A stretch of 64,000 nucleotides of DNA from Tychonema sp. LEGE 07203 (GTDB lineage: Bacteria > Cyanobacteriota > Cyanobacteriia > Cyanobacteriales > Microcoleaceae): contig NZ_JADEXD010000002.1 of the NCBI RefSeq assembly GCF_015207285.1, positions 1-64,000 on the forward strand. The letters run 5' to 3'. The position numbers were made by a program, and so were the translations under genes. A model generated the notes under the pieces. The model did no database searches. It had not been told where the DNA came from and worked only from the letters and a program-made list of their open reading frames with translations. This document shows, in pieces, positions 1 through 9,645 of this stretch. The first letter of the stretch is position 1; the number at the start of each line of letters is the position of its first letter.

Positions 1-1
1 G

Positions 2-1207
2 GTTGGAACTCCCGCACATCCTCCTGCACCAGCCCCTAGCCCGCCCCCCGCAGCCCAGCAGCGGGCTGCTGAGACACCCACCAGCACGATCGAACAAATG
101 GTCAGAGACGCCCATAGCGCCTCAGCTTCCGACATTCACATTCGAGTCGGCCAAGTACCTCGATTTCGGATTCGGGGCGTAATGCAAGTAGCAACCACCC
201 ACCCCAAAGTAACGCCAGAACTTTTTGAACATTACCTAGCCGAAATTCTCACCCCCGAACAGCGAAAACAGTTCGTAAATACCAAGGAATTAGATGCAGC
301 AATTTTTTACCCGGGCTTCGTCCGGTGTCGCGTCAACTGTTTTGATTCCCTCAACGGTGGTGCCATAGTATTGCGCTTGATCGATTTGGAAATACCTACC
401 ATCGATTCCTTGAGGCTGCCAGAAGTTCTCAAAAATATCATTTTGCGATCGCAAGGATTAATTTTGATTACCGGGCCTACCGGTTCGGGAAAATCGACAA
501 CATTGGCTGCAATGATCGACCACCTCAACCAGATGGAACAAAAGCACGTAGTTACCATCGAAGACCCGATCGAATTCATTCACCCTTCCAAAAAATGCTT
601 GGTCAGCCAGCGGGAAGTCGGGTTGCACACCCACGAATTTCAGCAGGCTTTGCGGGCAGTTTTGCGGGAAGACCCCGATGTAATTCTGATCGGGGAAATG
701 CGCGATCGCGTTACTATAAATACAGCACTGCAAGCAGCTCAAACAGGTCACTTAGTGTTAGGAACTCTCCACACTCGCAGCGCCATAAACGCTATCAACC
801 GCCTGTTGAATATGTATCCGCCCGAAGAACAGCAAGCGATGCGGATTCAAATCTGCGACTCTTTGGTAGCAGTAATTGCCCAACTTTTGCTGCCAACAGT
901 TGACAACCGCCGCGTCGCAGTTCACGACATTTTGGTGAATACGCCAGCCATGCACGATTACTTGATGAAAGGTGCTGATGACGAAGCTTTCCGGTTGATG
1001 GAACAGGACACCTACGAAGGAATGCAGATTATCAACCAGGCTCTTTACGAACTCGTCCTCGAAGGCAGAATTACCCTCGAAGAAGCTGCCAAAACTTCTC
1101 CCGAAGCCAGCGATTTAGACCGCCGCTTGCGGACTGGAGGCTACGATAATGCTTCGGCCCGCAACTTTGAAGGCAGCAAAAAAGAGCGCAGCGTTCGCGC
1201 CCGGTAG
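2..1207 (+). CDS. pilT: PilT-type type IV pilus retraction ATPase, 5' end cut by window
   Basis: Cytoplasmic hexameric ATPase of the PilT/GspE family that powers pilus retraction (twitching, DNA uptake). The frame is open from the first bases of the window, where it reads a Pro/Ala-rich linker, so the true start lies upstream; an internal ATG at 98 begins the conserved part. Counted from that ATG, Walker A (GPTGSGKST) is at residues 126-134, and the Walker B region (DVILIGEMRD) and His-box region (GHLVLGTLHT) follow, all PilT-like. The C-terminus is a polar tail. A Pro-rich N-terminal extension is typical of one of the cyanobacterial PilT paralogues, so this may be the accessory copy rather than the main retraction motor. 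Family certain, paralogue not. Confidence 0.88.
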   Translation, partial: VGTPAHPPAPAPSPPPAAQQRAAETPTSTIEQMVRDAHSASASDIHIRVGQVPRFRIRGVMQVATTHPKVTPELFEHYLAEILTPEQRKQFVNTKELDAAIFYPGFVRCRVNCFDSLNGGAIVLRLIDLEIPTIDSLRLPEVLKNIILRSQGLILITGPTGSGKSTTLAAMIDHLNQMEQKHVVTIEDPIEFIHPSKKCLVSQREVGLHTHEFQQALRAVLREDPDVILIGEMRDRVTINTALQAAQTGHLVLGTLHTRSAINAINRLLNMYPPEEQQAMRIQICDSLVAVIAQLLLPTVDNRRVAVHDILVNTPAMHDYLMKGADDEAFRLMEQDTYEGMQIINQALYELVLEGRITLEEAAKTSPEASDLDRRLRTGGYDNASARNFEGSKKERSVRAR

Positions 1208-1462
1208 CAGCACAAATACAGGGGTAGGCACAGCAAAACTACCCCACCAATACCGTTTGAGATTGGAGCATTAAAGATTTGAGATTTAAAAATTGGGAAT
1301 GACTAATTGTGTATGGGTAACTTAACCTACCGCTGCATTCTTTTTTTCAAGTGGTATAGGTAGCAAGATTTTTGGCACACCGCAATACTTGGCTGTGTTC
1401 TCAGTATCTTTTACTTAATTTAGTAGTCAATAATACATTTTACCTCCGCAGCAAGTATCCTT

Positions 1463-1564
1463 ATACCAATTTCATAAAGATTTGCTATAGATGAAATCTT
1501 AGCCCCCCCTTGATAAGGGGGGGTTGGGGGGGTGATATGTAACGCTACTTAATGAAATTGGTAT
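1463..1564. repeat. MITE-like element, 102 bp, copy 1
   Basis: The segment is bounded by a perfect 13-bp inverted repeat (ATACCAATTTCAT / ATGAAATTGGTAT) and holds a C-run/G-run hairpin in the middle. A second copy with the same ends and the same core layout is at 47266-47365. It carries no coding capacity. It occupies the downstream side of the GUN4-like gene, whose stop codon touches its right end. The rest of 1208-1462 shows no recognisable gene. Confidence 0.75.
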
Positions 1565-2106
1565 TACTTGCTGCAATTAGCAAAAGTAGAAAACAAGTTA
1601 TAACCTTGAATTTTCCACGCTTGCCATGTATTCCGGGTGCCAAAAAGAATCTGCATAGTTGCATCTCCATCCACGTAGCCTTGCCAACCTAATGCAGCAA
1701 CTGTTGGGTACTGAGCTGGAAAATCCCCTAGCATAGGAGTTGCTTGCGAGCCTAGTTTCCATCCTACCTTTTCGCTAAATTCTTTAATTTCACCCTCGCA
1801 ACTTTGACAATTTAAACCCTTGCCCGCCTTCTGCCAAATCTCTAACTGCGGAGTCAAACCGTATTTGTTATTGCTGTGTTGCATCCACAATTGGTCGATC
1901 GCGCGGAGGTTAGGACAAGACGTGGGGTTGTTGCGGAGTATAGAGACGGTTTCGCGATCGGCATCGTCCCATTTCTTAGCTTCTAATAATGTTTGCAGTT
2001 GCCTGAATTCGCTGCTGGTTTCTTGGGCGCTAGCTGAAAAAGCTGGCTGCAAAACAGCAACAGATGCGCTGATGAATACTAGGGTCATTTTTCTCAATTT
2101 AAACAT
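1564..2106 (-). CDS. Secreted GUN4-domain protein
   Basis: 180 residues. An N-terminal signal peptide is visible (basic start, hydrophobic core to about residue 24, likely cleavage after SASA at 27). Residues 36-95 match the GUN4 core: a helix with LLEAKKWDDAD, then AIDQLWMQHSNNKYG, the region that in canonical GUN4 forms part of the porphyrin-binding fold. Canonical GUN4 is a cytoplasmic/stromal activator of Mg-chelatase; this copy is predicted to be exported, so it is unlikely to act on chelatase directly. Two Cys in the motif CQSC (100-103) and one near the C-terminus could form disulfides outside the cytoplasm. A purine-rich stretch (CGGGAGGAG) precedes the ATG. The ligand is unknown. Confidence 0.75.
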   Translation of the reverse strand: MFKLRKMTLVFISASVAVLQPAFSASAQETSSEFRQLQTLLEAKKWDDADRETVSILRNNPTSCPNLRAIDQLWMQHSNNKYGLTPQLEIWQKAGKGLNCQSCEGEIKEFSEKVGWKLGSQATPMLGDFPAQYPTVAALGWQGYVDGDATMQILFGTRNTWQAWKIQGYNLFSTFANCSK

Positions 2107-2207
2107 GATGCTCCTCCCGGTAAAAGTGATTTAACAAATGATTCGTTTTTAGTGCCTAGCTCATTTAGAAGGGCAACCACAGGATTGCCCCGACGCTGGA
2201 GTTAAAT

Positions 2208-5200
2208 CTAAAGCAACACAAAATCCGATGCAGTAATCGAACTATTCAACCCAGTCACTGTTGCCAAAACTTGACCGGTGGATATAACTTTCAGCACTGT
2301 TCCTCCCGCAGTTTGACTAATTTCTAACTGCTGGAAAGTCAAACCGTTATCGATCGCAAATTTATCGATACCCACCTCAAAATCAACCACCGTATTCGAG
2401 CCGGTACCTAGAGTTAACAAAAAGCGATCGCTCCCGCTACCTCCAATCAGAAAATCGTTGCCATTTTCGCCGCTGAGGAAATCATCGCCCAAACCGCCAA
2501 TCAAAGTATCATCTCCCTTGCCACCGTACAAACTATCATTGCCTTCACCGCCGTCCAAACTGTCAGCACCGCGGCCTGCAAATAGGATGTCAGATCCACT
2601 GCCACCTGTCAGCGTATCGAGTCCCTTGCCACCGTAAATCGTGTCATTGCCGCCGCCACCATCGAGGGAATCGCTAGCTTTTCTGGCGCTGATAAAATCG
2701 TTACCGCTGCCGCCGATTAAAGTATCGCTATCATCACTACCGACAAGATTTTTGCCCTCCGCGCCGAGAATTTCAGGAGAAGTATTGACAAGTTCCACAT
2801 CACCTTGGACAACCGGAACAGCAGGTTGAGCCGGTGCTGGATTTCCTTGAATTTTGGCAGTTAAAAATTCGCCAGTATTTTCGGAAACTACCTGTGCGAT
2901 GGGTTTTGTGCCAGCGGCAGCTTCTTCTAGGGCGATCGAACTTTCACCTAAAGCCACCTTTTGGACTTTGGCAATTTCCGAGGGAATAAACTCAGGCAAA
3001 AATTTAGATTTAACTTTATCCGTGCTTTGATTTGCCTGGGCCATTACCTTCGCCGCTTCCGGGGCAATTTGGGAAAGTTTTTCAGTGTTGAGATTGCTAT
3101 CAACTTGTTTGACGTTGGCAACAGATTGCTGGATGATGCTTTCTACCTGTGCCGCATCGCTCAAATCCAGGGAACCGCCGGATTTGATTTTATTGTTAAT
3201 TGCTGCGACAACAGCTTTGGTAATTGCAGTATTGTCAGCCGTAGATGCACCGTCTATGAGACTGCTGGTTTGGGTAATCACGTTTTGGACTTTTGTCATG
3301 GCGACTAGAGTTTCGACACCACCAGGTTCATTTTTGGCCGTAGAGGCGATCGGATCTAAGTCGATCAAGTCAACTCCCGCAGGAATAGACAGACTAGATT
3401 TAACTTTTGACTCCGCTTCACTCTGCGTCATTCCCCCATCCATCAAATCAGTTACCAAACTGGTTAACAGGGTGACAACCGTGGCATCCGGAGGTGCAGA
3501 AACAGGAGTTTCCAGCGGCAAACCCGTAGCAGTATCCGTCCCGCCAAAAGCCACTAAATTGCCTTCTTCTGCGTCAAAAATTCCATTTTTATTCGTATCA
3601 AAACTATCCGGGATATCGAGTTCGTATTCGCCCTTAGCATCAGTCGTTGCCGAAGGTTCGCCAGCATCCTTTACCCCGTTTTTGTTGGCATCAAAAAAGA
3701 TAGTCGCACCCTGAATATAACCGTCAATAACCACACCAGCTTGACGAGTTCTTAACAGAATAACATCGCTAGCAGTTGCACCAGCTTTGTCGGTGACAGT
3801 TAACTTAATGTTCAGAGACTTCGCTTGAGTATTGTCGCCGCTGAAAGTACGGGTAGTAGGATTGAAACTCAGCCAATTCGGTAAAGGTTGACCGTTTTCT
3901 AAAGTTGCTGAATAAGTTAGTTTGTCGCCAGAATCTGGGTCGATAAATGCCTTTTCTGGAACCGTATACTCAATTTTCGACGACGATTTACTGACTCTCA
4001 GATTGCTGAAGCGCCAGGGAGTTGTTTCTGGGCCTTCGTTTAGCTGCGGCGGGCGGTTAATTGGAGTTGGTATTGGTATTGGCTTACTTGGAGTTGGTAT
4101 GGGAGTTGGAGTAGTGGACCTGTTGCCAGGAGTGTCATCGTCTATAATCGTACCCTTAGCGGTAGCGGTAGTAATGGTAGGTTTGGGGCCTGGTGCGATC
4201 GGATTTGACAAAGTAACGATAATGTCTTCATTGCTTTCTGGTAATGTATCGCCCAAGACATCCATAATCAGGGTTTTAGATGTTTCACCCGGAGCAAAAT
4301 TGATCGTGCCTTTGATACCAGTTGCCCCAGAAGTCCCGCCAATATTGTTGTAATCGCTGCCGTTAGTAGCATTGCCAGTAATATCATAACTAACACTGCT
4401 GCTAAATGTAAGATTGCCACTGCGAGTCACTGTGAAAATGGGATTTTTTACACCGGTGTTGCCTTCTGTATCGCTAGGAGCATTGATAGTAATAGCGTAA
4501 GAAACGGCCCCATTAGCGTCTAAATCGTTGAGCAAAACCCTGATATCTCCAAGGGTATTGCCAACTATATCAGCCTGTTTATCTGCGTTAAGGTCTACTA
4601 TGACAGGGTTGAGACCAGTGTAGGGAACCTCGTCGTAAGTGTTGAAGCCGCCCGTACCGTCTCCCCACAAAATGAAGGTCGAAATGACATCAGAAACTGC
4701 TAAATCAAGTTTGGCATCAGCATTAAAGTCTGCCAGGGTAAGTGAAGAGGGGTTCACTCCTCCATAAGCACTGGTGGTAGAACCAAAGCTGCCCTTGCCA
4801 TCTCCGAATAAAATAGAAACGCTGTTAGAGCCGCTATTTGCAGTTACTAAGTCAAGGTTGCCGTCGTTGTTCACGTCTCCCACATCTATAGAAGTGGGGG
4901 ATTTTCCTACATCAAAGTTCGTGGCTTTGCCGAAACTGCCTGTGCCATCTCCCAACAGTACGGAAATATTATTAGAGTTCTGGTTTACAGTTGCTAAATC
5001 GAGCTTTTTATCCCCGTTAAAGTCTGCCACAACGATGCTGCTGGGAAATGTTCCCACACTAAAGTTAGTGGGTTTGCCATAGCCGCCCTTGCCATCTGCC
5101 AAGAGTATAGATATGTTGTTAGAGTCGAAGCTAAGAGTAACTAGGTCAAGCTTGCCATCGCCGTTAAAGTCTCCCCCAGAGAAGAGGTTGAAGGGCAAAC

Positions 5201-6092
5201 CCAAATCAAAGTTGGTGGCCGGACTAAAGCTGCCTTTGCCGTCTCCTAATAAGACAGAAAAGCTTTTAGAACTCAAGTTAGTAATGCCTAAATCAAGCTT
5301 GCCGTCACCATTAAAGTCTCCTGCAGCAAAGTCGTAAGGAGCTACTCCTAAATTAATTTTGGGGCCAAAGTTAAATGTGCCATTGCCATTTCCAAAGAGA
5401 ATGCCAATGTTGTTTGACGAAAGATCCATAGTGGCTACGTCAGGCTTACCGTCACCGTTAAAGTCTCCGGCGGTGATATTGGTGACGTAGATTTCTGGAT
5501 CGTAGTCATTAATTTTGAAGAGTGAGAGAACGTGGCTGTAAGCAGCCAATACCTCTGGTTTTAAGGCTAAAGGTGTTTTGATTTTTCCTGTTTTGACTTC
5601 GAGTTCCCAATCGCCGCCCTTGGCTGCACTTCCTGTCAAATTCTGGGAGGCTGCAACGCTGGCTCCGGTTAGTTCGCTCAGCTTTTTGATAAAGGCAATA
5701 CCTGTGTCGCCTGCTGCTACTTGACAGCCATAAAGCAGAATTTCTGGTTGAATTTTTTTTGCACTAGGGCTTGAGGATTGCGAATTTTCCGCACTAATTG
5801 GTGTCGAAAACCACTGCTGTAAAAAAGTGGAATCTAACTCGATGCTGTCTGCATTCAAGTTGCTGCTGCCCAATTGCAAGCATCCCGGCGATCCGTGGGA
5901 AATTATGTGAATTGCCCAGACACTGCGATTTTGCAAGGCTTCGGCAATTTGTGCGATGCCGCTGCGACTGGCATCTAGTTGAATGACTTCGGTTTCTGGG
6001 TTAATGCCGTTGGCTAAGACTTGGGCTTCTGGTACGGCGATGTCGATAAATGCGATCGACTTTGTAATTGTTTGAGTGATTGAGTTTGCCAC
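2208..6092 (-). CDS. Large DUF4347/VCBS/Calx-beta/RTX surface or secreted protein
   Basis: 1294 residues, an intact member of the cyanobacterial DUF4347 adhesin/secreted family. Domains in order: DUF4347 (about 12-190, with HIISHGSPG and [13 protein letters not shown]); about seven FG-GAP/VCBS repeats with [10 protein letters not shown]-type calcium loops (about 200-520); a Calx-beta domain (about 540-650); a Pro/Thr linker; a cadherin-like/He_PIG domain (about 690-790); EF-hand-like loops DANKNGVKD and DTNKNGIFD; a helical region; then RTX nonapeptide repeats GGxGxDxL (about 1110-1220) and a C-terminal domain typical of type I secretion. There is no N-terminal signal, as expected for type I export. 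A partner paralogue, broken by an insertion, is at 55978-59748. Probable role in adhesion or calcium-dependent surface assembly; substrate unknown. Confidence 0.88.
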   Translation of the reverse strand: MANSITQTITKSIAFIDIAVPEAQVLANGINPETEVIQLDASRSGIAQIAEALQNRSVWAIHIISHGSPGCLQLGSSNLNADSIELDSTFLQQWFSTPISAENSQSSSPSAKKIQPEILLYGCQVAAGDTGIAFIKKLSELTGASVAASQNLTGSAAKGGDWELEVKTGKIKTPLALKPEVLAAYSHVLSLFKINDYDPEIYVTNITAGDFNGDGKPDVATMDLSSNNIGILFGNGNGTFNFGPKINLGVAPYDFAAGDFNGDGKLDLGITNLSSKSFSVLLGDGKGSFSPATNFDLGLPFNLFSGGDFNGDGKLDLVTLSFDSNNISILLADGKGGYGKPTNFSVGTFPSSIVVADFNGDKKLDLATVNQNSNNISVLLGDGTGSFGKATNFDVGKSPTSIDVGDVNNDGNLDLVTANSGSNSVSILFGDGKGSFGSTTSAYGGVNPSSLTLADFNADAKLDLAVSDVISTFILWGDGTGGFNTYDEVPYTGLNPVIVDLNADKQADIVGNTLGDIRVLLNDLDANGAVSYAITINAPSDTEGNTGVKNPIFTVTRSGNLTFSSSVSYDITGNATNGSDYNNIGGTSGATGIKGTINFAPGETSKTLIMDVLGDTLPESNEDIIVTLSNPIAPGPKPTITTATAKGTIIDDDTPGNRSTTPTPIPTPSKPIPIPTPINRPPQLNEGPETTPWRFSNLRVSKSSSKIEYTVPEKAFIDPDSGDKLTYSATLENGQPLPNWLSFNPTTRTFSGDNTQAKSLNIKLTVTDKAGATASDVILLRTRQAGVVIDGYIQGATIFFDANKNGVKDAGEPSATTDAKGEYELDIPDSFDTNKNGIFDAEEGNLVAFGGTDTATGLPLETPVSAPPDATVVTLLTSLVTDLMDGGMTQSEAESKVKSSLSIPAGVDLIDLDPIASTAKNEPGGVETLVAMTKVQNVITQTSSLIDGASTADNTAITKAVVAAINNKIKSGGSLDLSDAAQVESIIQQSVANVKQVDSNLNTEKLSQIAPEAAKVMAQANQSTDKVKSKFLPEFIPSEIAKVQKVALGESSIALEEAAAGTKPIAQVVSENTGEFLTAKIQGNPAPAQPAVPVVQGDVELVNTSPEILGAEGKNLVGSDDSDTLIGGSGNDFISARKASDSLDGGGGNDTIYGGKGLDTLTGGSGSDILFAGRGADSLDGGEGNDSLYGGKGDDTLIGGLGDDFLSGENGNDFLIGGSGSDRFLLTLGTGSNTVVDFEVGIDKFAIDNGLTFQQLEISQTAGGTVLKVISTGQVLATVTGLNSSITASDFVLL

Positions 6093-6335
6093 GATACACC
6101 TCTAAAAAATTCTATTTAGTTGAGTACAGCCAAATCTGCGATGCGCTAATTTGGCAATGTACTCTCTAGTTAAAAGTTGTACTTGATATAGTTGCAGCAA
6201 CTACTTAAAACGTCAATTCATAAAAGTCATAACTTAAAGTCATAAAACTCATATTTGTAAAAATATATTTCAATAAGCAGACAAGCTAGCAAATATTAGA
6301 TCGATCGTATATAACAGAAATCGAGGGATATAAAA

Positions 6336-7508
6336 ATGCGTGGCTCCTGTACAAATCACTTAAAATATGAAGCTATGACAGTAGAAGAAGCAATAATTTT
6401 TTTGGACAATCTGGTGTACGAACAAACCCAAAAACGCCTAACTCGGTTGCAACAGTCGATCGTTCGAGGCGTTTTAGGGGGTTTGACGTACAAACAAATT
6501 CAACAAAACGATCCGATCGCCCGTGGCTACACAGTGGGCTACCTGGGGCGGTATGTCGGCTACAACTTGTGGAAAGAGCTCACCAAGGTACTGAAGAAAG
6601 CAGAAATTATTGGACAAGAAGAAAGAGTAGTCGGAGCAAATCTTTGGGATTGCATGACGAGATCCGTACAAAAAGGCACACAACCCACTAAATCTGTCGA
6701 TCCGATCTTGCAAAAGCTGCTGCAAATGCGTTACCGAATCCGAGAACACTTTGTCAGCACCGACTGCAGCGATACCTATCTTGCTGAAGATGAAAATTTG
6801 CCCGATCGACCTTTGTGTCTCGTCAAGCGCCTGAAAAGCCAGTCAAACAGAACCAGCCAGCTATTCGATCGAGAAACGCGCGTATTGTATCGCTTGGGCC
6901 AACACGATCGGATACCCGAATTGTTAGCTCGATTTGAAGAAAACGGGTATTTTTATTTAGTCTATCAATTCATCGAAGGACAACCCCTCTATCAAGAATT
7001 AATCGAAGGTCAACCCTGGGAAGAAGAGCGGGTTATTGCTTTGTTGAAAGATGTCTTAGAAGTCCTCGTCTTCGTTCACAAACAAGATGTAATTCACCGA
7101 GACATTCACCCTCAGAACTTAATCAGGCGCGCATCAGACAGCAAAATTGTATTAATTGACTTCGGAGCAGTTAAAGAAATCAACACTTCGCAAAATAGCA
7201 CAGGCCAAACGATCTCGCGCGGCGGCACTCAACAAGACTACATTCCCCCCGAACAAGCCATCGGTTCGCCGAAATTTTGCAGCGACATCTACGCTGTCGG
7301 AATCATCGGCATTCAAGCCTTGACAGGAATGCGGCCGAAACAGCTCAGAGTCGATAATTTAGGCAATCTCATCTGGCAGAAAAATGCAACTGTCACCCCG
7401 GAGTTTGCTAGCATTTTAGACCAGATGGTGCTGTACGCTTTTCCCCAGCGTTACCCATCAGCAACCGAAGCAATGCTCGCACTTCAAAATTTAGTTGTTA
7501 GTTATTAG
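6336..7508 (+). CDS. Ser/Thr protein kinase with N-terminal HTH-like domain
   Basis: 390 residues. Residues 14-110 (MTVEEAIIFLDN... ending before the linker) resemble the HTH-like N-terminal domain found in cyanobacterial vWA/MoxR-associated and NACHT/WD40 proteins. Residues 131-388 form a Hanks-type kinase: VK164 as the ATP lysine, E180 in helix C, catalytic loop HRDIHPQN (254-261), DFG at 275-277 and a PPEQ/APE-like segment. The catalytic-loop lysine of HRDxKPxN is replaced by His (H258) and the Gly-loop is degenerate, so activity may be altered. A start at the second Met (6375) is equally possible and better matches the family; the first ATG has GAGG about nine bases upstream. The last codons are written by the heptamer-like repeat that follows. 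Confidence 0.82.
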   Translation: MRGSCTNHLKYEAMTVEEAIIFLDNLVYEQTQKRLTRLQQSIVRGVLGGLTYKQIQQNDPIARGYTVGYLGRYVGYNLWKELTKVLKKAEIIGQEERVVGANLWDCMTRSVQKGTQPTKSVDPILQKLLQMRYRIREHFVSTDCSDTYLAEDENLPDRPLCLVKRLKSQSNRTSQLFDRETRVLYRLGQHDRIPELLARFEENGYFYLVYQFIEGQPLYQELIEGQPWEEERVIALLKDVLEVLVFVHKQDVIHRDIHPQNLIRRASDSKIVLIDFGAVKEINTSQNSTGQTISRGGTQQDYIPPEQAIGSPKFCSDIYAVGIIGIQALTGMRPKQLRVDNLGNLIWQKNATVTPEFASILDQMVLYAFPQRYPSATEAMLALQNLVVSY

Positions 7509-7600
7509 TTGTTAGTTATTAGTTGTTAGTTATTAGTTGTTAGTTATTAGTTATTAGTTGTTAGTTATTAGTTGTTAGTTATTAGTTATTAGTTATTAGT
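7491..7600. repeat. Tandem TTAGTTA/TTGTTAG repeat array
   Basis: About 110 bases of alternating TTAGTTATTAG and TTGTTAG units. The array begins inside the kinase gene and supplies its last residues and stop codon. Same class as the short heptamer-type arrays at 10998, 13262, 16239, 17230, 35173 and 54582. Confidence 0.85.
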
Positions 7601-7602
7601 TC

Positions 7603-7720
7603 GTAGGGGCGGTGGATGGTGCGGGCCCGCCCTCAAGGTGACGCATCGGGCGATAAACCCGGTTTCTACGAGTTTTACGCACAAAAACCAGAAATATCGC
7701 CAGAAACCGGGTTTCTCAAG
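7603..7720. repeat. GC-rich 32-bp module plus AAACCCGGTTTCT inverted repeats
   Basis: A 32-bp module (GTAGGGGCGGTGG... to 7634) recurs at 16342-16373 (inverted) and 54606-54637. It is followed by paired inverted copies of AAACCCGGTTTCT (about 7657-7718), a dispersed palindromic repeat also seen at 9117-9262, 19315-19512 and 62131-62195. No gene is visible between the kinase and the next gene. Confidence 0.7.
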
Positions 7721-7810
7721 CTCACGCATCGGGCAAGTCACCCAAAATCGCAATAATTCTTTACAATAACAGAGTAAATATGATTATCCACTTAAAAAAC
7801 TTCCTTGAAA

Positions 7811-9082
7811 ATGCCCGTAAACCAACTTTCTCCAACCGCAGCCTCGACTCAAACACCAACACTCGACTTTGACATCGCGATCGTCGGAGGCGGCATAGTC
7901 GGGGCCACCTTAGCCTGCGCCCTCAAAGATTCCGGCTTAAAAATCGCCATAATTGAAACCCAACTCCCCGCAGCAGCAGCAGCCAAAAAACAAGCCTATG
8001 CAATTACCCTGCTGTCGGGAATGATTTTAGAAGGTATCGGTGTATGGCAACAAATCTTGCCGCAAATCACCACCTTCGAGCAAATTAGCCTCTGCGACGG
8101 CGACTATCCCGGTATCGTCGAATTTCACCGTCCGGATTTGGGAAATACTGGCAAATTACCCGTACCAAAAACAGCTTTAGGTTACGTTGGCGAGCACCGA
8201 GTCATGCTGTCAGCTTTGCAGGAATCTTTAGCAAAAAATCCGAATTTCAGTTGGGTTTGTCCGGCGGAAGTAATAGATGTAAAATATTTAAATAATAGCG
8301 CTGAAATTCACATCAAACAAAACGGCGCAACTCGCACAATGCGTACTAAATTGTTAGTTGCCGCCGACGGTTCTAAATCTCGAATCCGCACAGCAGCAAA
8401 TATCGGCACTCGCGGCTGGAAATACTGGCAATCCTGCGTTGCGATTACTATTAAAGCCGAAAAGCCGCACAATGATATCGCTTTCGAGCGCTTTTGGCCG
8501 AGCGGGCCGATGGGAGTTTTGCCCTTACCTGGGAACCGCTGTCAAATAGTTTGGACTGCACCCCATGCGGAGGCAAAAAGTTTGCAAGAAATGGACGAAA
8601 CAGAGTTTTTAGCTTTGTTGAAACAGCGCACGGGCGGAGTTTTGGGAAACTTGGAATTGGAGAGCGATCGCTTTTTGTTCCCAGTGCAGTTAATGCAGAG
8701 CGATCGCTACGTTTTGCCCAGATTAGCGCTAATTGGCGATGCGGCCCACTGCTGCCATCCCGTCGGCGGCCAGGGATTGAATATGGGCATTCGGGATGCT
8801 GGGGCGATCGCCCAAATCTTGCAGCAAGCGTACCAAAAAGGCGAAGACATCGGCGATTTGCGAGTATTGAAACGGTATCACAACTGGCGCAAAAAAGAGA
8901 ATTTAATCGTGTTAGGATTTACCGATTTTCTCGATAGATTATTTTCCAATACTTGGCTGCCAATAGTCACATTTCGCCGCTTCGGATTGTGGTGTTTGCG
9001 AACAATTCCGCCTGTGAGATTTTTAGCTTTGCGCTTGATGACCGGCTTAATGGGCCGACCCCCAAAATTAGCGCAAAACTAG
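7811..9082 (+). CDS. FAD-dependent aromatic hydroxylase, UbiH/Coq6 family
   Basis: 423 residues from the ATG at 7811; an in-frame TTG at 7805 is a weaker alternative. The N-terminal dinucleotide fold IVGGGIVGA (about 25-33) binds FAD, and the second FAD motif LIGDAAHCCHPVGGQG with NMGIRDA follows in the C-terminal third, the signature of UbiH/UbiF-type flavin monooxygenases. The cyanobacterial members (slr1300-like) are commonly annotated as FAD-dependent hydroxylases and have been linked to quinone/tocopherol-type ring chemistry, but the substrate cannot be read from sequence. It is flanked on both sides by repeats and stands alone, not in an operon. Confidence 0.85.
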   Translation: MPVNQLSPTAASTQTPTLDFDIAIVGGGIVGATLACALKDSGLKIAIIETQLPAAAAAKKQAYAITLLSGMILEGIGVWQQILPQITTFEQISLCDGDYPGIVEFHRPDLGNTGKLPVPKTALGYVGEHRVMLSALQESLAKNPNFSWVCPAEVIDVKYLNNSAEIHIKQNGATRTMRTKLLVAADGSKSRIRTAANIGTRGWKYWQSCVAITIKAEKPHNDIAFERFWPSGPMGVLPLPGNRCQIVWTAPHAEAKSLQEMDETEFLALLKQRTGGVLGNLELESDRFLFPVQLMQSDRYVLPRLALIGDAAHCCHPVGGQGLNMGIRDAGAIAQILQQAYQKGEDIGDLRVLKRYHNWRKKENLIVLGFTDFLDRLFSNTWLPIVTFRRFGLWCLRTIPPVRFLALRLMTGLMGRPPKLAQN

Positions 9083-9109
9083 GTTCGTAGTAAGGACTTC
9101 AGTCCTTCC

Positions 9110-9265
9110 AATCTAAGAAACCGGGTTTTTACGATTTTTATCTACAATAACGAATATTCTCGCAAAAACCCGGTTTCTGACTACTGGCACAATCTTGAGA
9201 AACCGGGTTTTTTCCCAAATCTTCGCCTGTCACCAAATATTCTCGCAAAAACCCGGTTTCTGACT
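9110..9265. repeat. Array of AAACCCGGTTTCT palindromic repeats
   Basis: Four copies of the AAACCGGGTTTTT / AAAACCCGGTTTCTGA motif in alternating orientation, with related spacer text (TATTCTCGCAAAAACCCGG twice). They can fold into hairpins and may serve as the terminator region of the hydroxylase gene. Confidence 0.7.
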
Positions 9266-9332
9266 ACCCAGCCATCAAATACAAAACAACTGCCAACAGC
9301 CAAAACTGTCAACAGTTGTTTTACATATTAAA

Positions 9333-9416
9333 TGCGGATGGCGAGACTCGAACTCGCAAGGACATAATGCCACACGCACCTCAAGCGTGCGCGTATACCA
9401 ATTCCGCCACATCCGC
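9333..9416 (-). tRNA. tRNA-Leu(GAG)
   Basis: On the minus strand the cloverleaf is complete: acceptor GCGGATG/CATCCGC, D arm GCG-GAATTGGTATA-CGC, anticodon stem CACGC/GCGTG with loop TTGAGGT (anticodon GAG), long variable arm as expected for class II leucine tRNA, T stem GCGAG/CTCGC with loop TTCGAGT, and discriminator A. CCA is not encoded. It reads CUC/CUU codons. Confidence 0.95.
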
Positions 9417-9645
9417 TTTTTCCGGCAATCTCCGGGATTTTTTGCGTTACGAGTTAAAGATTCACAGGTTGAGGTTCCTGACATTTAACTTGTGACTTGC
9501 CCGATCGCACCGCCGATTTAGAATCATAGCACCACTACCGACAAAATGTAAAATAAATTTTTATGAACAATTTCTGCAAAAGCATTATCCAGAACATACC
9601 GAAAGGCATTATTGTACAGAATATTGAGTGAATTAAGCAGCGAAG

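Noticed and set aside
3085-3714. Long plus-strand frame opposite the DUF4347/RTX protein
   Set aside because: Shadow of a Gly/Asp-rich gene; composition is Ser/Pro/Ala filler and no start signal.
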